A stretch of DNA of 64,000 bases from Puccinellia tenuiflora (GCA_012064385.1 QRDG01000135.1:536941-600940), one strand, 5' to 3'; shown: positions 23,746-35,232, counted from the first letter of the stretch. Numbers and translations are program-made. The notes: a model not told the origin generated them from the letters alone.

Positions 23746-24480
23746 AAAGATTTTACCTTTTCTTAGCTAAGATATGATCTACTAGTAAAGAAAATTTAAA
23801 TCACCTCATAATTTTAGGAGCATGCAAATATCTATCTATTATGTTGTTTGAAAAAGGGAAAAAAAATCTTAGAGACGCAGGTGCGGACACTCTGCCTCAT
23901 TGTGGGAGGGGATGCTTGCGAAAGTGCATGAAGGCACATGTGCTCCTTACAACATAGTATCAAACTTTATAATATCTTTCCTATTTAAGCATGAAAACTG
24001 AGATCAAACGCAATCATGACTTAGAAAGAAGTCTATGACTAAGACCGAGCAAGGAGTAGAGGCCATCCATTGCTATTCGATATACCAATATACATTTGTT
24101 TTGCACTTAGCTAGAACTCCTTCTGCAATGTGGTTGAAACCAAGTGAATCCTAGGACTTGGAAGCATAAGGGATTACTACGATTGTGCAGAGCTGAAGCC
24201 GGCCAGCGAGTTTGCTTGATTGTTTTTTGTTTCCTGTGCAGCTACCTTTTCAAAGCGATGATTTTTAGTCAGTACAAGGTCACTGATAGGGTTCCTACAA
24301 TATAAATTGTCCGATCGATAATATTAGTTGCAGTAGTATGTCGTGTCAGTAATTTCAGTGTTAAACTGCATGCTTGCATGCGGTGCGTTGGCTGGTCTGA
24401 TTCAGGTGCAGAGTACTGCTACTGAAAGTTAACTACAGCTGGTGTGTTGTGGCCGCTGACATGGCTGCACTAAGGTGTCT
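23746..24480. repeat. R3: R-unit copy
   Basis: Opens with the CCTTTTCTTAGCTAAGATATGATC...AGTAAAG block, also at 24945 and 53365. It runs through the GACGCAGGTGCGGACACTCTGCCTCATTGTGGGAGG block, the TTTAAGCATGAAAACTGAGATCAAACG block, and the CAGTAGTATGTCGTGTCAG...GGCTGGTCTGATTC block near 24335-24400. It follows the R2 tail directly, showing head-to-tail order. Confidence 0.7.
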
Positions 24481-24924
24481 CCTGCAGCACACTCTATTCA
24501 ACGTTTCATTCTACATTCAGACATATCAAACTCAACCAAGTCGGCTCTTGAAGAAGAAATGATTCTTGTAGCGTTGGCAGTCCGTGCACCATCCTGGTGC
24601 AATGTTAAGATCGGTTCTTTCGTGGGATCTCGTGGAGACAGCGGAAGCCAATGATCTAGTGTCGAAACCAGGGGATTGGGCGGTCAAGCCTATCCTTGCA
24701 ATTTCGATAGGAGTCGGGAGATGATGATAAAGATTTTGCATAAAAGAGAACAGGATACCAGGCTACGCGACCTTTCAGGGACCGGATCGGTCTGATTTCA
24801 CGACATCTTTCTTGTGCAGAGGTCCTGTATCTTTTCATTCTCGGGCTTATGGCTTTACCGGCTTTACGGCATTTATAATGGCGTTGCATTAGCAGTGTTA
24901 TGTAGAATGGTCGTCGAGTTAAAA
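24481..24924. other. Unassigned sequence between R3 and R4
   Basis: No terminal repeats, TSD or conserved coding frame found. Overlapping short minus-strand frames (24532-24889) have no recognisable domain. It may be an unidentified insertion or a diverged part of the unit. Confidence 0.4.
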
Positions 24925-26090
24925 AAAAGAGGAACTAAAAGACATTTTCCTTTTCTTAGCAAATATGAACTATTGGTAAAGAAAACAAGGCAATGTTTTT
25001 TATTGTGCAAGAGGTCATATCTTAGTTACATATTTTCTACTTAAATTAAATCACCCCCTTACGGAATTTTAGGAGCTTGCAAATGTCTATATATTATGTT
25101 GTTTGAAAACAGGAGTTCTTAGTGACGCACGTGCGGACAATCTACCTCATTATGGGAGGGGATGCTCGCAAAAGTACATGAAGGCCCATGTGCTCCTTAG
25201 TCCTTACAACATAGTATCAAACTTTATAAAATAGAGATCAAACACGTTCATGATTCAGAAAGAAGTCATATGACTGATCAGGTCAAGCAAGGAGTGGAGA
25301 CTATCCGTCGTTAGGTTCATATCAACATACTCCACATAACATGAGTTTTGCACTGAGCTCGAAGCCCCTTTTGCAGTGCTGTTGGAAAACCAAGTAATTC
25401 CTAGGACTTGGAAGCATCGGGATTACAACAATTGTGCATAGCTGAAACCGGCAACGACTTTGCTTGCTTGTTTTCTCTTTGTTGTACAGCGGTTCAGTGT
25501 GGCGTGGCGTCCCGGCCGGTGCTGGTTACCTTCCTTCCTGCGAGTGGTCATCCGCCTATGCTCACCGCGTGACATGACGACCTCGCCAATCGCTACAAGC
25601 CTACAAGATATTCGTAGCCATCCACTGCATATTGCCGCGTCTGTCATACCCGCGAGACATGGCGCATCCCGTCGACGGCTTTGTCCAACACCCACTCGCC
25701 GTTGTCGGTGTTCTTGCATGTGCTCCATGAGGAAAGATCTGAATCTTCCCCAGCTCCCGGTTCGACCAACAGAAAAGTTTCTGATAGCTGTTGCTGCTGT
25801 TGAATTATAGCAAGATGATAAGTAAGAATGGTTCTTTTAATCACGCGAAATCCTGAAATGCCGGTGTACACAAGAGTCCACCAATTCTCTCAAGATACGG
25901 ATCTCTGTACAGTTCAGAGAACATATCGAAGCAAGCTCTACGTACTACTAGCTTACACACAAACGTGTCTGTCACACGAATGACGTTCTCTAGAGGCACA
26001 CTGGACGGCATACAAACCCGAGACATGAAATTTGCACCAAAAAAGAGCCGACATACAAGTTTGGACATGTGGGGCTCGAGATCTGGGTGG
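24925..26090. repeat. R4: R-unit copy
   Basis: Direct repeat of R3 in the same order: TTTTCTTAGCAAATATGAAC, GACGCACGTGCGGACAATC, TTGCACTGAGCTCGAAG, then distal landmarks CGAGTGGTCATCCGCC, GAGACATGGCGCATCCCGTCG, and AATGGTTCTTTTAATCACGCG (compare 52905). R3 and R4 start about 1.2 kb apart, so R3 lacks the distal half. Confidence 0.7.
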
Positions 26091-26640
26091 GAAAATCCTC
26101 CACCACCCTACCATTGGATGTCACTAAACTACAAAATCTCATCCCTCTGATCGTCGGCTGGCAAAGTTTTCATGATACTGTCTCATCGGTGCAACATCTT
26201 ATTTCGTGGTGGGTTAAAACAATAAAAAAACATGGCAGCATTTTCAAACACATATGCAATAAATGTATGTGAGTATAAATCAAACAAATACAAGTATGCA
26301 TCAAATCCCCGTCGGCCACAACAAAATCGCCCAGAAAAAGTGAAAATACGAATACAACATGATAGACGAATGTTTGAAGCACACTATGAAAACACTTGCA
26401 GCATTTGAAGCAAACTTATAGATAGGCTCATAATCTTCGCAAAATCTCGCTTGTTCGCTCGCAGGGAAACGTGTAAGTTTACGACATTTAGAAAATACTC
26501 ATGTAGTATCGAAAATCCACTAAAAGTGACCTTATCCTAGAGCATCGACTTCGCCGACTCGGGCACGTTGGAGCCATGCCGGCGCCAGATCTAGTTAGCA
26601 TTGACTCATTCCCCTTAGACCTTGTGTCTTCTGGAGTTTG
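26091..26640. other. Unassigned AT-rich segment
   Basis: AT-rich DNA with no recognisable coding frame or element ends, between the last matched part of R4 and the first matched part of R5. Confidence 0.4.
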
Positions 26641-28611
26641 AAACCATGGATTATGTTGGATATGGAGTTTCTCGTCCAGGCATTTTGGTCGATATGTGAT
26701 GAATATGGCAAATAATTTGGTTTCTTGGACATGTTTTCGCTGGTCAATGACAACATGACTTGAGAGGACGGATGCAAAAAAATTACTCAAAATATGCAGA
26801 TCTAAAGAAACTACAATGTGAACTTAAATCGATACGATCAAAACTTTTACTAGAAAGCTACTTGAATAAGTGAGGGGATTCTTGAATCAGTTTCACATGA
26901 AAGACAAATACATGAAAAAGTAAAGTCAAGCGTGCACAAGAGGAGCACTAAAAAAACCTACCTCATTGTGAGATGCGATGCTCACAACAATGCATGAATA
27001 CCCATGTGCTCCATAAATCAGTATTGAATTGCATGGAAGCATCTAGTGCATGGTTGGTGCACCACATAATATCGAATTTATAACATCGTTCCTATTTAAG
27101 CATGCAAATAGAGATCAAACATGCTCATCATTCAGAAAAAAAAAGTCCATCGAGGCTGACAAATGAGTAGAGCCCATCCATTGCTAGATTCATACTGACT
27201 TACTCCACATACCAATGTACATGAGTTTTGCACTTAGCTAGAGCTCATTTTCTCAATATTGTTCAAAATCACAAGAAACGTAGGATTTGGAAGCATCGGG
27301 ATTAACAAATGTGTGGAGCTAGATTTCTATATCAGGTAACACTACCATGATGTGCGGTCAACCGCGCACTGTAGGGTATCTATGACTCCATGGAGGGATT
27401 GAAGCACCATCAAAGTTTTGTCGTGGACCTGTGTCGAGTCATACAATCTCGGAGGCTCACCGTCGTTCGGTCTCAAGCCTAGAGCACAGCACGATCAGGT
27501 GCAATTTAGGTGGATTGCTTCGTCTAACTAGAGTCCTTGTCACGAGAGAACATGGAACAAAGAAAAACTGAAGAGACAGTTTTTTGCGACAGGATTGCAT
27601 CGGGATTTCTACGGTTGCGCGGAGCTGAAACTGACAGCGAGTTTGCTTGCTTGTTTTCTCTTTCTCGTTCAGTAGGCCTTTTCAGCCGATGAATTTTCAG
27701 TCAACAAAAAATCGTTGTCATGGTTCCTCAAAAACTAAATTGTTCGATTGATCATGGTAGTTGTAGACTTGTTGTAGTATGCTGTGTCAGTAATTTCAGT
27801 GGTAAACTGTGTATAGTGCGTTGGCTGGTCTGATTCGGATACGGCAGTATTGGTACTGAGAGTTAACTACGTACAGCTGGTGCAGTTAGATAGTGATTGT
27901 TTGAAATATGAGAGGCAGGTGCAGAGGTGAGGCGGCAGATCACGGTGTCGAGCGCACAACCTGCGTGCCGTGGGCAGTATCAGTAGCGGCCGGCTAGTCG
28001 GGCTTCTCAACTCTGCTTCGCCGCCGTGTGCGTTGGTTGTCGGTGGATTGTTTTTACCAGTCGCTACGTCGACAATATGACGGGCAATTGTTTAATCACG
28101 TGCTAGCTCCTAGCAGGAGATAAATCCATCAGGTGCCCCTGAGAGGCTGAGACATGGCGCATCCTGTGGACGGCCTTCTCCAACGCCCACTCTGCCCTGT
28201 TGGTGTACTTACACTAGCAACGCAGAGGTAGGCGACCGACCATCGCCGCAGCTGACTGCACGGAGGAGGTCGTAGCTCTGCGAGGCGGCGGCCAACGTAG
28301 AAGAGGAGGCGGCGGCCGATTTAGAAGAGGAGGCGGAGGGGTGGGAGCGCGAGGGCGCGCAGGTGTGGCGGCTAGGGTTTCACCGCGCCTTTTTATCTCC
28401 ACGGTGAAAACATCAGATGGTTGGGATCGATAGAAGCAGCGATCGAACGGTCGAAACAACTCATACCCTGAGAATCGCCCCAACTAGGGCAAGAATGTTG
28501 TCTTTAGATGGGCTCTGCAAGGAGATATCCTGCTGAATCTTCCCCAGCTCGCAGCTCTCGGTCCGACCAGAACATAAGTTTCTAGTGGCTGTTAGGAAAT
28601 TTAATACTCCC
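26640..28611. repeat. R5: most continuous R-unit copy
   Basis: This copy contains most landmarks in order over about 2 kb: GATATGTGATGAATATGGC, AGGAGCACTAAAA, the TGCATGGAAGCATC and CACATAATATCGAA block, TTGCACTTAGCTAGAGCTC, CTTGCTTGTTTTCTCTTTC, GTGTCAGTAATTTCAGTGG, ATTGTTTAATCACGTGCTAGC, and GACATGGCGCATCCTGTGG...GGTGTACTTACAC. The final landmark GATATCCTGCTGAATCTTCC (28528-28548) is separated from the preceding one by an unexplained insertion (about 28215-28520). It is the best reference for defining the unit. Confidence 0.7.
28215..28520. other. GC-rich insertion-like segment inside R5
   Basis: The segment lies between two landmarks that are adjacent in other R copies. It is GC-rich, with (GAGGAGGCGGCGGCC)-like repeats. 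On the minus strand it carries a GTGAAACCCTAGCCGCC stretch typical of grass 5' leaders. No TIR or TSD was identified. It could be a captured promoter or leader fragment. Confidence 0.4.
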
Positions 28612-28660
28612 TCCGATCCATAAAAAGTGTCGCCCGCTTAGTACAAAGTTTGTTTCGAAA
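28612..28660. mobile_element. Left end of a Stowaway-type MITE, truncated
   Basis: TA followed by CTCCCTCCGATCCATAAAAA and GTGTCGC is a typical Stowaway terminal repeat. The matching right end was not found within the next 2 kb, so the element is truncated or has acquired foreign sequence. Confidence 0.65.
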
Positions 28661-28859
28661 TGCAAAAAGCGTTTAAAAAAAGCTGCGGACCGACATATTC
28701 AGATTTTGTGGAGATGAACACGTAAAGTTAAAAACCCTCTCCTCCCCACTCTCTCCTTACTCAGTTTTCCCCTTCCATCTCCTCCCCCACTATCTCCACC
28801 AGATTTGACACCTCCATCCGCACCACAAGTAGCTCTGGCGAAACCGTCACGGTGAGGAT

Positions 28860-29619
28860 TTGATCTTGGCGCTGCCTTCCGCCGTGCTTGATCCTCGCTG
28901 TCGGCTCACGGCCCCGGAGGCACGCAACCATGTCCACCACAACGCTCTGTTGATGCGCAGCTGTCAGTTGTCGAAGGGTTGGACGATGAACGCGCCGCAA
29001 GTCCTGGTGGTGCTGCCGCTCGAACGGCAAGAGCGGCTCGACTTCATCAAGCGTGTATGGCAGGACATGCCATGGCCCATGGGAGCAGCGTATCCAGCTC
29101 AGGCACTCCATGTCGTCACCCCATTGGGATGGCACGGTGATGGCGAAGCACGCGGCCCAGCAAGCAAGCGTCGTCGAACCGCTCGGCAGGGTATGGTTCA
29201 CGTCCGAAGATGAGGGGCATTCCGATGCAACGTCTGGCGAGCCGGAAGAGGAGGAAGTGGTCGGGCTCGGTGACATGCAGTGGGGCGGCGACATGCAGTG
29301 TGGCAATGACATGCAGGAGCTCCGCAATGGCGGTACTCCTTGGGTCGAGCCTCCGAAAGAGGATGTAGCGGCACAACTCGGGTCGGCGCAAACTCCATCG
29401 CCACCATCTCCTCCACCATCGGCACAATGTAATCCACAAGCTGCTGCGGCGGTCATTGACATTGGCTCCGACGGCATGCAAGTTCCTCGAAAGCCTCCGC
29501 CGGCGGTGCTGCTTCTCGAAAGTTCACCCGAGAAGCCAACCGTTAGTGTCACCGCCGATGTCACGCCGGACATTGGCGTTACCGCCGAAAAATTTCTCAA
29601 GGTTGGCGCCAAAGGTTAG
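28860..29619 (+). pseudogene. Unrecognised protein-coding fragment, frameshifted
   Basis: Two overlapping plus-strand frames (28860-29213 and 29053-29619) look like one gene broken by a single-base change near 29115-29140. The first gives LDFIKRVWQDMPWPMGAAYP-type sequence. The second continues with KHAAQQASVVEPLGRVWFTS and then an acidic tract (EPEEEEVVGL), a repeated GDMQ motif and a Pro/Ser-rich tail, ending at TAG 29617-29619. Codon usage is GC-rich, unlike the flanks. A pyrimidine-rich leader (28735-28800) and a possible GGTGAGG donor near 28850 suggest an original exon. I do not recognise the domain. A gene fragment carried by a transposon is possible. Confidence 0.45.
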
Positions 29620-29639
29620 TGTTTAAATTAAGATGGGGT

Positions 29640-30013
29640 TTGGATTTGTAAAATGAATCTAAGAAATAATTGAAATAGCTCGTTGGCGTTTGTTTAATTT
29701 CCGGTCTTGTTTGTTCATTCTTTTCATTCGATGCCGACGATTAGATTGAAATTTCTCACCCGACGATCCCCGGTGACGAATTTCCGTTTTCATCGGCAGT
29801 GAGGTCACTGTTGGCGTATTTTGGGAGCGACATAGATGATCTGTACCGGTGGCATGCAAACCTGCACACGTCACTAAGTACTACTTACCAGTGGCGCGGA
29901 TGACATGCACCATCAGTAGTTGTGGCGCATAAGCTGTAGCGTATGCAAAACACGCCACTACTGGCCAAATTGGCAAACAGTGGGGTGGCTATTTCCATCT
30001 AGTAAAACTACAA
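29640..30013. other. Unassigned spacer with CAGTGGCG motifs
   Basis: Non-coding DNA that may be the 3' continuation of the preceding fragment. It contains ACCAGTGGCGCGGATG (29889) and, inverted, CACGCCACTACTGGCC (29950). These resemble the ACCAGTGGCGTG repeats in the Mutator-type MITE at 50111-50552. No borders could be assigned. Confidence 0.4.
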
Positions 30014-30015
30014 TA

Positions 30016-30586
30016 CTCCCTCCGTCTAGGTTTATTGGGCTCCTTATGGAAACTTATTTGTCTCAAAACCCCTACTCCCTCCGTCCCAGTTTCTAGGGCT
30101 CAATTGGCAAATCTCTGGGCCCAAGGTGTTTGTTGATTGGGGCTAAAATCTTGCATTCATTGGTGGATAGAGACAACCAGCGACTAATTGAGAGGTAATT
30201 AATATAATTGTGCCTAGAAGGTGGGGGAGTTTTGGGACTAAATGTTTTTGGGATTGTGCCCAGGAAACTGGGACGGAGGGAGTATGAAATAAGGCTTGTA
30301 AACATTAATTATGCCAATTAACAAGCATGGCTAGCCCTCGCATGCATGCATGCGATAATTAATATGTGATTAACTCACTACATGCGCTCTCTTTCCAAAA
30401 TATAGCCTATGCATGCGCTTGCATGTGATGGGTTTGACCTTCTCTAATTAATTGCTACAACTAACTTAATTGCTACAACTAACGAGAGAAAAATGAGAGA
30501 TTTTAGAACTCTCACTTCCAACTATAGGTGCTTGCCTTGGTCGCGATGCAGCTCATTAGGAGCTCAATAAACCTAGACGGAGGGAG
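30016..30586. mobile_element. Outer Stowaway MITE (nest host)
   Basis: TA at 30014-30015 and 30587-30588 flank CTCCCTCCGTCTAGGTTTAT and its complement (ATAAACCTAGACGGAGGGAG). The 571-bp span includes a second Stowaway at 30075-30282; without it the element is about 360 bp. Confidence 0.92.
30075..30282. mobile_element. Inner Stowaway MITE
   Basis: TA at 30073-30074 and 30283-30284 flank the ends CTCCCTCCGTCCCAGTTTCT and AGGAAACTGGGACGGAGGGAG. It is 208 bp long and non-coding. It inserted into the left arm of the outer Stowaway, and the TIR sequences beyond the common CTCCCTCCGT core differ, so these are two families. Confidence 0.92.
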
Positions 30587-30588
30587 TA

Positions 30589-31185
30589 TAAAATTTAATC
30601 GGTATAATAAAACTAATAATTAGAAGGTACCTCAGTAAGCGAGAGAATTCTTGGGCATCGTTCCAGGGTACATGAAGGACGGATATATGAAACGGAAAGT
30701 TTAGTGCATGCACATGCGCAGTATTAAAATACCTACCTCATTGAGGGAGGGTACGCTCAAGATAACCATGAATACCGTTTGTTCTGCACAACACTACTGA
30801 ATTGCATGAAAGCGTCTACTTCATGGTTGTTGCACCACATAATATCGAACTTTATAATATCGCTCCTATATAAGCACGAAAATTTGGATCAAACATGATC
30901 ATGATTCAGAAGAAAAGCCATATGACGGAGGCTGAGCAAGGAGTAGAGCTCATCCATTTGTAGGTTCATATTGACATACTCTACATATCAATGTACACAA
31001 GTTTTTCACTTAGCTAGAGCTCCTTTTCCTTGTTGAAAACAACAAAAATCTTAAGAATTGGAAGCATCGGGATTAGAGATTTTGTGTAGCTAAATTTCAA
31101 CATCAAGTGACAAGACCATGATACGTGGTTAGACATGTACTCTTCTATATCATTTGAGGTACCTATTACCGAGTGGTAGTTCTAG
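30589..31185. repeat. R6: R-unit copy, first part
   Basis: Contains AGCGAGAGAATTCTTGGGC, CAGTATTAAAATACC, the TGCATGAAAGCGTC and CACATAATATCGAAC block, and CAAGTGACAAGACCATGAT. It is interrupted near 31186 by an LTR and continues at 37359, 38396, 49926 and beyond. Confidence 0.7.
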
Positions 31186-31573
31186 TGTCGTGGTTCTTGT
31201 CACGGCATATGCCAACGAGGTGGCTTAAGGTGTGGGCGATGGCGCGAGCGACGGCGTTTCGGCGGGATTGGGCACAAGCATGCAAACTGACACACGATGT
31301 ACCCAGGTTCGGGGCCCTCGTGAGGAGGTAAAACCTCTACTCCTGCATGATCTGGTGTATATGGTGGAGTATATGGTGTTACATGTTTGCTCCTTGAGAT
31401 GTTCCTCTTCTTAGCTACGAGAGAAAGGAAGAAATGGGGGGCTAGAGTTGCCTAAATGAGCATGAGAAAATCTGTCTTCCCCCCCTCTCCATAATCTGTC
31501 TAAGTCTGGGGCTCCATCCTGCCTTATATAGAGCTGGCAGGCTGCCTGACAAGTAGGTCCGGCTGCTGGCTAG

Positions 31574-31703
31574 TGTTAGAGTATATATGTATATTGTAGT
31601 TTCCCCACCTGTTAGGGGGCTTTCTGTATATTTGCCTGTACCTGTACTATATACATTGTGGCCTTTGGCCCCTGGGAATACAACTTGTGCTATTTCCCTA
31701 ACA
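31574..31703 (+). repeat. Copia 5' LTR
   Basis: 130 bp, bounded by TGTTAG and CTAACA and identical to 36677-36806. It contains an ACTATATACATTG TATA-like stretch (near 31650). Confidence 0.96.
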
Positions 31704-31720
31704 TGGTATCAGAGCAAGGT
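31704..31720 (+). promoter_or_regulatory. Copia primer-binding site
   Basis: TGGTATCAGAGCAAGGT abuts the 5' LTR. Its first 12 bases are the usual Copia site complementary to the 3' end of initiator methionyl-tRNA, from which minus-strand DNA synthesis is primed. Confidence 0.92.
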
Positions 31721-32306
31721 TAGGCTTTTTTTTACACTTTTTCCGGCCGAAGCCGACCTTCATCGTGCGCCGCCGCCCGTGCGTCGCCGTCGCCGTTCTC
31801 CTCCCCGGCTCCTCCCGTCGCCGGCTCCTCCCGTCGCCGGCTCCTCCTCCGGCCGCATCCGCTGCCGCGCCCCCGGCCACACGCCGCCGCGCCCCGGCCG
31901 CCGCCGCCGCTTCTCGTCTCCGCTGCCCCGCCCCCTTGCCTCGTGCGCCGCCGCCCGTGCGTCGCCGTCGCCGTTCTCCTTACCGCCGCCATCCCCGCGC
32001 GTCACCGCCCGCCGCCAGATCGATCTCAAGCCGCGCGTCACCGCCCGCCGCCATCCCCGCGCCGCTCCTCCTCCCGGCTTCCTCTTCCGCCTCCAAGCTC
32101 GCTGCTCCCCTGCACCTCCCCGGCCGGCGCCGTCCCCTGCTGCGCCGCTGCCTTGCCGCCGCCGCTGCCCTCCGCCTCCGCCGTCCCGCGCTCCCGGCCG
32201 CGCCCGCCCCCGTCCCGTCGGCCTGCTCCGGATCGAATCGATCTGGTGTCTCCCGTCGGCTTGCTCCTTGCCTTCTGTTTGATTCAGTAAAAAAAAAACA
32301 GGTACA

Positions 32307-32927
32307 ATGTCTTCCTCGTCGGGCTATGTTGCGATTCCTCGCTGCCCGGTGATTTTTGATGGCGCGAATTACCCTGATTTCGCTGCCTTCATGCGCGTCC
32401 ACATGCGCGGTCTTCGTCTTTGGGGTGTGCTTTCTGGCGAGGTCTCCTGTCCGCCGCGCCCCGTTGCTCCTCTGGCACCCATTGCGCCGCCGCCTGTTGC
32501 CCTTGCTTCCGATGCTACTCAGGAGGCTAAGGATGCAGCCCAGAGTGCTTATGACACTGCTCTGGCTGATTATAAAGGGAAGGTCCAGGAGCATTCTACT
32601 GCCGTTGCGACGTACCGGCTGGATCTGTCTGACTACGCTCAGTGGATAGATGAGGATGCTCGTGCTGCTGCTGTTCTCACTTCTAGTGTTCTGCCTCAGT
32701 ATGCTGCTGAGTTCATGGGTCTTCCCACTGCTGCTGCTCAGTGGACTTTTCTTCGTCAGCGCTATCAGCCGTTTGGTGATGCTCTTTACCTGTCCGTGGT
32801 TCGTCAGGAGCATGATCTTCAGCAGGGTGATTCCACTATTGATGACTTCTACACTCAGAGTGCTGCTATATGGCGTCAGCTTGATTCTCTTCGTACTGCT
32901 GTGTGTGCACCTGTCCCTGCTGTCTGA
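32307..32927 (+). pseudogene. gag: Copia gag, N-terminal part
   Basis: ATG 32307 follows a GC-rich leader. The product starts MSSSSGYVAIPRCPVIFDG, a typical start of this Copia gag, and contains the conserved AAQWTFLRQRYQPFGDA and IDDFYTQSAAIWRQLDSLR regions of the UBN2/retrotransposon gag family. The frame ends at TGA 32925-32927. The expected continuation (CPCC...DLEFQRVYEFLSRLRKEF) is in another frame from about 32900, so one or two bases were gained or lost in the GTGTGTG stretch near 32900. Gag would form the virus-like particle; this copy is truncated at about 206 residues. Confidence 0.9.
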
Positions 32928-33384
32928 GTGTGCGCGCGGATCTGGAGTTTCAGCGTGTCTATGAGTTCTTGTCGCGGCTCCGCAAGGAGTTTGAGCCGCG
33001 CCGTGCCCAGCTGCTTGCCCGTGGTCGTGTTCCGCTCTCTGAGGTACTAGCTGAGCTTCGGGCTGAGGAGACTCGTCTTCGTGGTGCTGGTCTTCTTGAG
33101 GTTCCCTCTGTACTTGCTGCTCGTGGTCCTCCTGTGTCGTCTGCTCGTGGTCCTTCTGTGCCGCCAGCCTCGTTGCGGTCTCCAGCTCCGCCGATACTCT
33201 CTCCTCCTCCGGCCCAGAGTCAGCCTCAGCAGCCCGTGCGTCTCCTCGTCCTCCCTGCGCCTACTGTAACAGGCCTGGTCATGATATCTCGAGCTGCTGG
33301 AAGAGGAATCCCAGCTTACGTCAGCAGTACCTTGCTCGTAGGCAGGCTGGTTCTTCAGGATCTTCTGCTGTTGCCCAGGCTGGA
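32903..33384 (+). pseudogene. gag: Copia gag, C-terminal part with zinc knuckle
   Basis: Continuation of gag in a second frame (DLEFQRVYEFLSRLRKEFEP, then ELRAEETRLRGAGLL), ending in a Pro/Ser-rich linker. The CCHC knuckle (C-A-Y-C-N-R-P-G-H-D-I-S-S-C, from TGC 33256-33258) lies in a third frame, the same as pol, so another frame change falls around 33215-33240. The knuckle itself is intact (CX2CX4HX4C). Nothing suggests programmed frameshifting: Copia elements usually have one continuous gag-pol frame. Confidence 0.85.
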
Positions 33385-35232
33385 TTGTCAGGATCTTGTG
33401 CTGCTGCACTGTCTGATCAGGACATTATCCGAGGTCTTCGTAGTCTGCTCGCTGCTACAGGCTCTTCCTCGACGGGTACTGCTGGTTCTGTGACTAGCTC
33501 TTCGGGCACCGTGCGACCACCACCTTCTACACAGTCAGGTACGTCATCCCCGTGGTATCTGGATTCTGGAGCTTCTTTTCATATGACTTCTGTGTCTTCT
33601 ATTCTTTCTGCTCTTCACTCTTTTATTTCTCCTGTCCGTGTTATCACGGCTGATGGTACCTCTCTTCCTGTTTCCAGTCGAGGCACCCTTTCTACTTCCT
33701 CTTTCTCTGTTCCTGATGTTTCTCATGTTCCTAGTCTTAAGATGAACCTGTTTTCTGCTAGTCAGCTTACTGATTCTGGTTGTCGCGTCATTCTTGACGC
33801 TGATTCTTGTGCTGTTCAGGACCGTCGTACACAGGCCCTGGTTGGAGCTGGCCCTCGCAGACTTGAGTCCCCGGGGCTATGGGAGTTAGACTGGCTTCGC
33901 ATTCCTTCCGCTGACTCTTCATCAGCCAGTCCTTCTGCGGTTGCTGCTTCTGTCACTGGCTCTTTTCAGCAGTGGCATCATCATCTGGGTCATCTTTGTG
34001 GCTCCCGTTTATCGTCATTAGTTCGTCGTGGTCTTCTGGGGTCTATCTCAGGAGATGTGTCTTTACATTCGTGTCAGGGTTGTATGTTAGGCAAACAGAT
34101 TCAGCTTCCCTATCCTACTAGTGCGTCTGTATCTCAGCGACCTTTTGATTTAGTTCATTCAGATGTTTGGGGTCCGGCACCCTTTGCTTCTAAAGGGGGC
34201 CATCGATACTATATTTTGTTCATTGATGATTTTTCACGGTACACCTGGTTATTTTTTATGCGCTCTCGCAGTGAGTTGCTTGCTATTTATCAGCGCTTTG
34301 TGGCCATGGTTCGTACTCAGTATTCCACTCCTATTCGTGTGTTTCGTGCTGATTCTGCAGGAGAGTATATCTCCCAGCACCTGCGTGGTGTCCTTGCTCA
34401 GCAGGGCACCCTTGCCCAGTTCTCGTGTCCCGGTGCCCATGCTCAAAATGGTGTCGCCGAGCGTAAGCATCGTCATATTCTTGAGACTACCCGTGCTATG
34501 ATGATTGCTTCCTCTCTTCCGCCGCATTTCTGGGCTGAGGCTGTTGCTACGTCGACTTACCTCATTAACATTCAGCCTTCTGCTGCCCTTCAAGGTGGCA
34601 TTCCTCTCGAGCGTCTTTCTGGTACCTCTCCAGACTACTCGGCTCTTCGTTTATTTGGTTGCGCTTGCTATGTTCTTCTTCCTACTCGCGAACGCACCAA
34701 ACTAACCGCTCAGTCTGTTGAGTGTGTTTTTCTTGGATACAGTGATGAGCATAAGGGCTACCGCTGTTGGGACCCTGTTGGTCGTCGGATGCGCATCTCC
34801 CGTGATGTCACGTTTGATGAGACGCGCTCCTTCTATCCTCGCCACACCTCTGGCACTTACCCGGTGGATGATATCTCTTTTCTCCTTTTTCCTGATTCAC
34901 CTCCTGATGTCTCTTCTCCACCTCCTAGTTCTTGTGCGCCTCCTCCATCTTCGGCGCCATCCTCTCCTCCGCCTAGTACTCCTCGTTCTCCGGCTTCGGC
35001 TCCTCCTTCTCCTATTCCTTCTTCCTCTTCTTCTGATGAGTCGTCTTCCGCCGATGAGTCTTCCCATTCACGGCCTGTTCGTCAGCGTCGTCCTCCTGAC
35101 CGTTATTCTCCTAGTAAGTATGGTCTTTCTGTTCTCTCCGAGCCGACTTCTTATCGGGATGCTGAGCGTCATCCTGAATGGCAGCTTGCCATGGCTGAGG
35201 AGATCGCCGCGCTTGAGCGCACTGGCACCTAG
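33385..35232 (+). pseudogene. pol: Copia pol part 1: protease and integrase
   Basis: The frame is continuous from the zinc knuckle. Aspartic protease motif DSGA lies at residues 60-63 (WYLDSGASFHMT). The GAG-pre-integrase HHCC zinc-binding region follows (WHHHLGHL ... HSCQGCMLGKQ, about 193-235). The integrase core shows D (HSDVWGP), D (FRADSAGEY) and E (NGVAERKHRHI). Ser/Pro-rich linker sequence follows (about 505-570). The frame ends at TAG 35230-35232, immediately before reverse-transcriptase sequence in the same frame, at a point where the family usually has Trp. This points to a nonsense mutation rather than a natural end. Confidence 0.92.

Noticed and set aside
28761..29612. A 283-codon minus-strand ORF opposite the gene-like fragment
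   Set aside because: It is the antisense shadow of the GC-rich plus-strand fragment. It has no recognisable domain, and its composition mirrors codon bias on the other strand.
35230..35232. Programmed stop-codon readthrough between integrase and reverse transcriptase
   Set aside because: Ty1/Copia elements normally have one continuous frame, the two gag frame changes in the same copy show decay, and no readthrough signal was recognised. A nonsense mutation is simpler.
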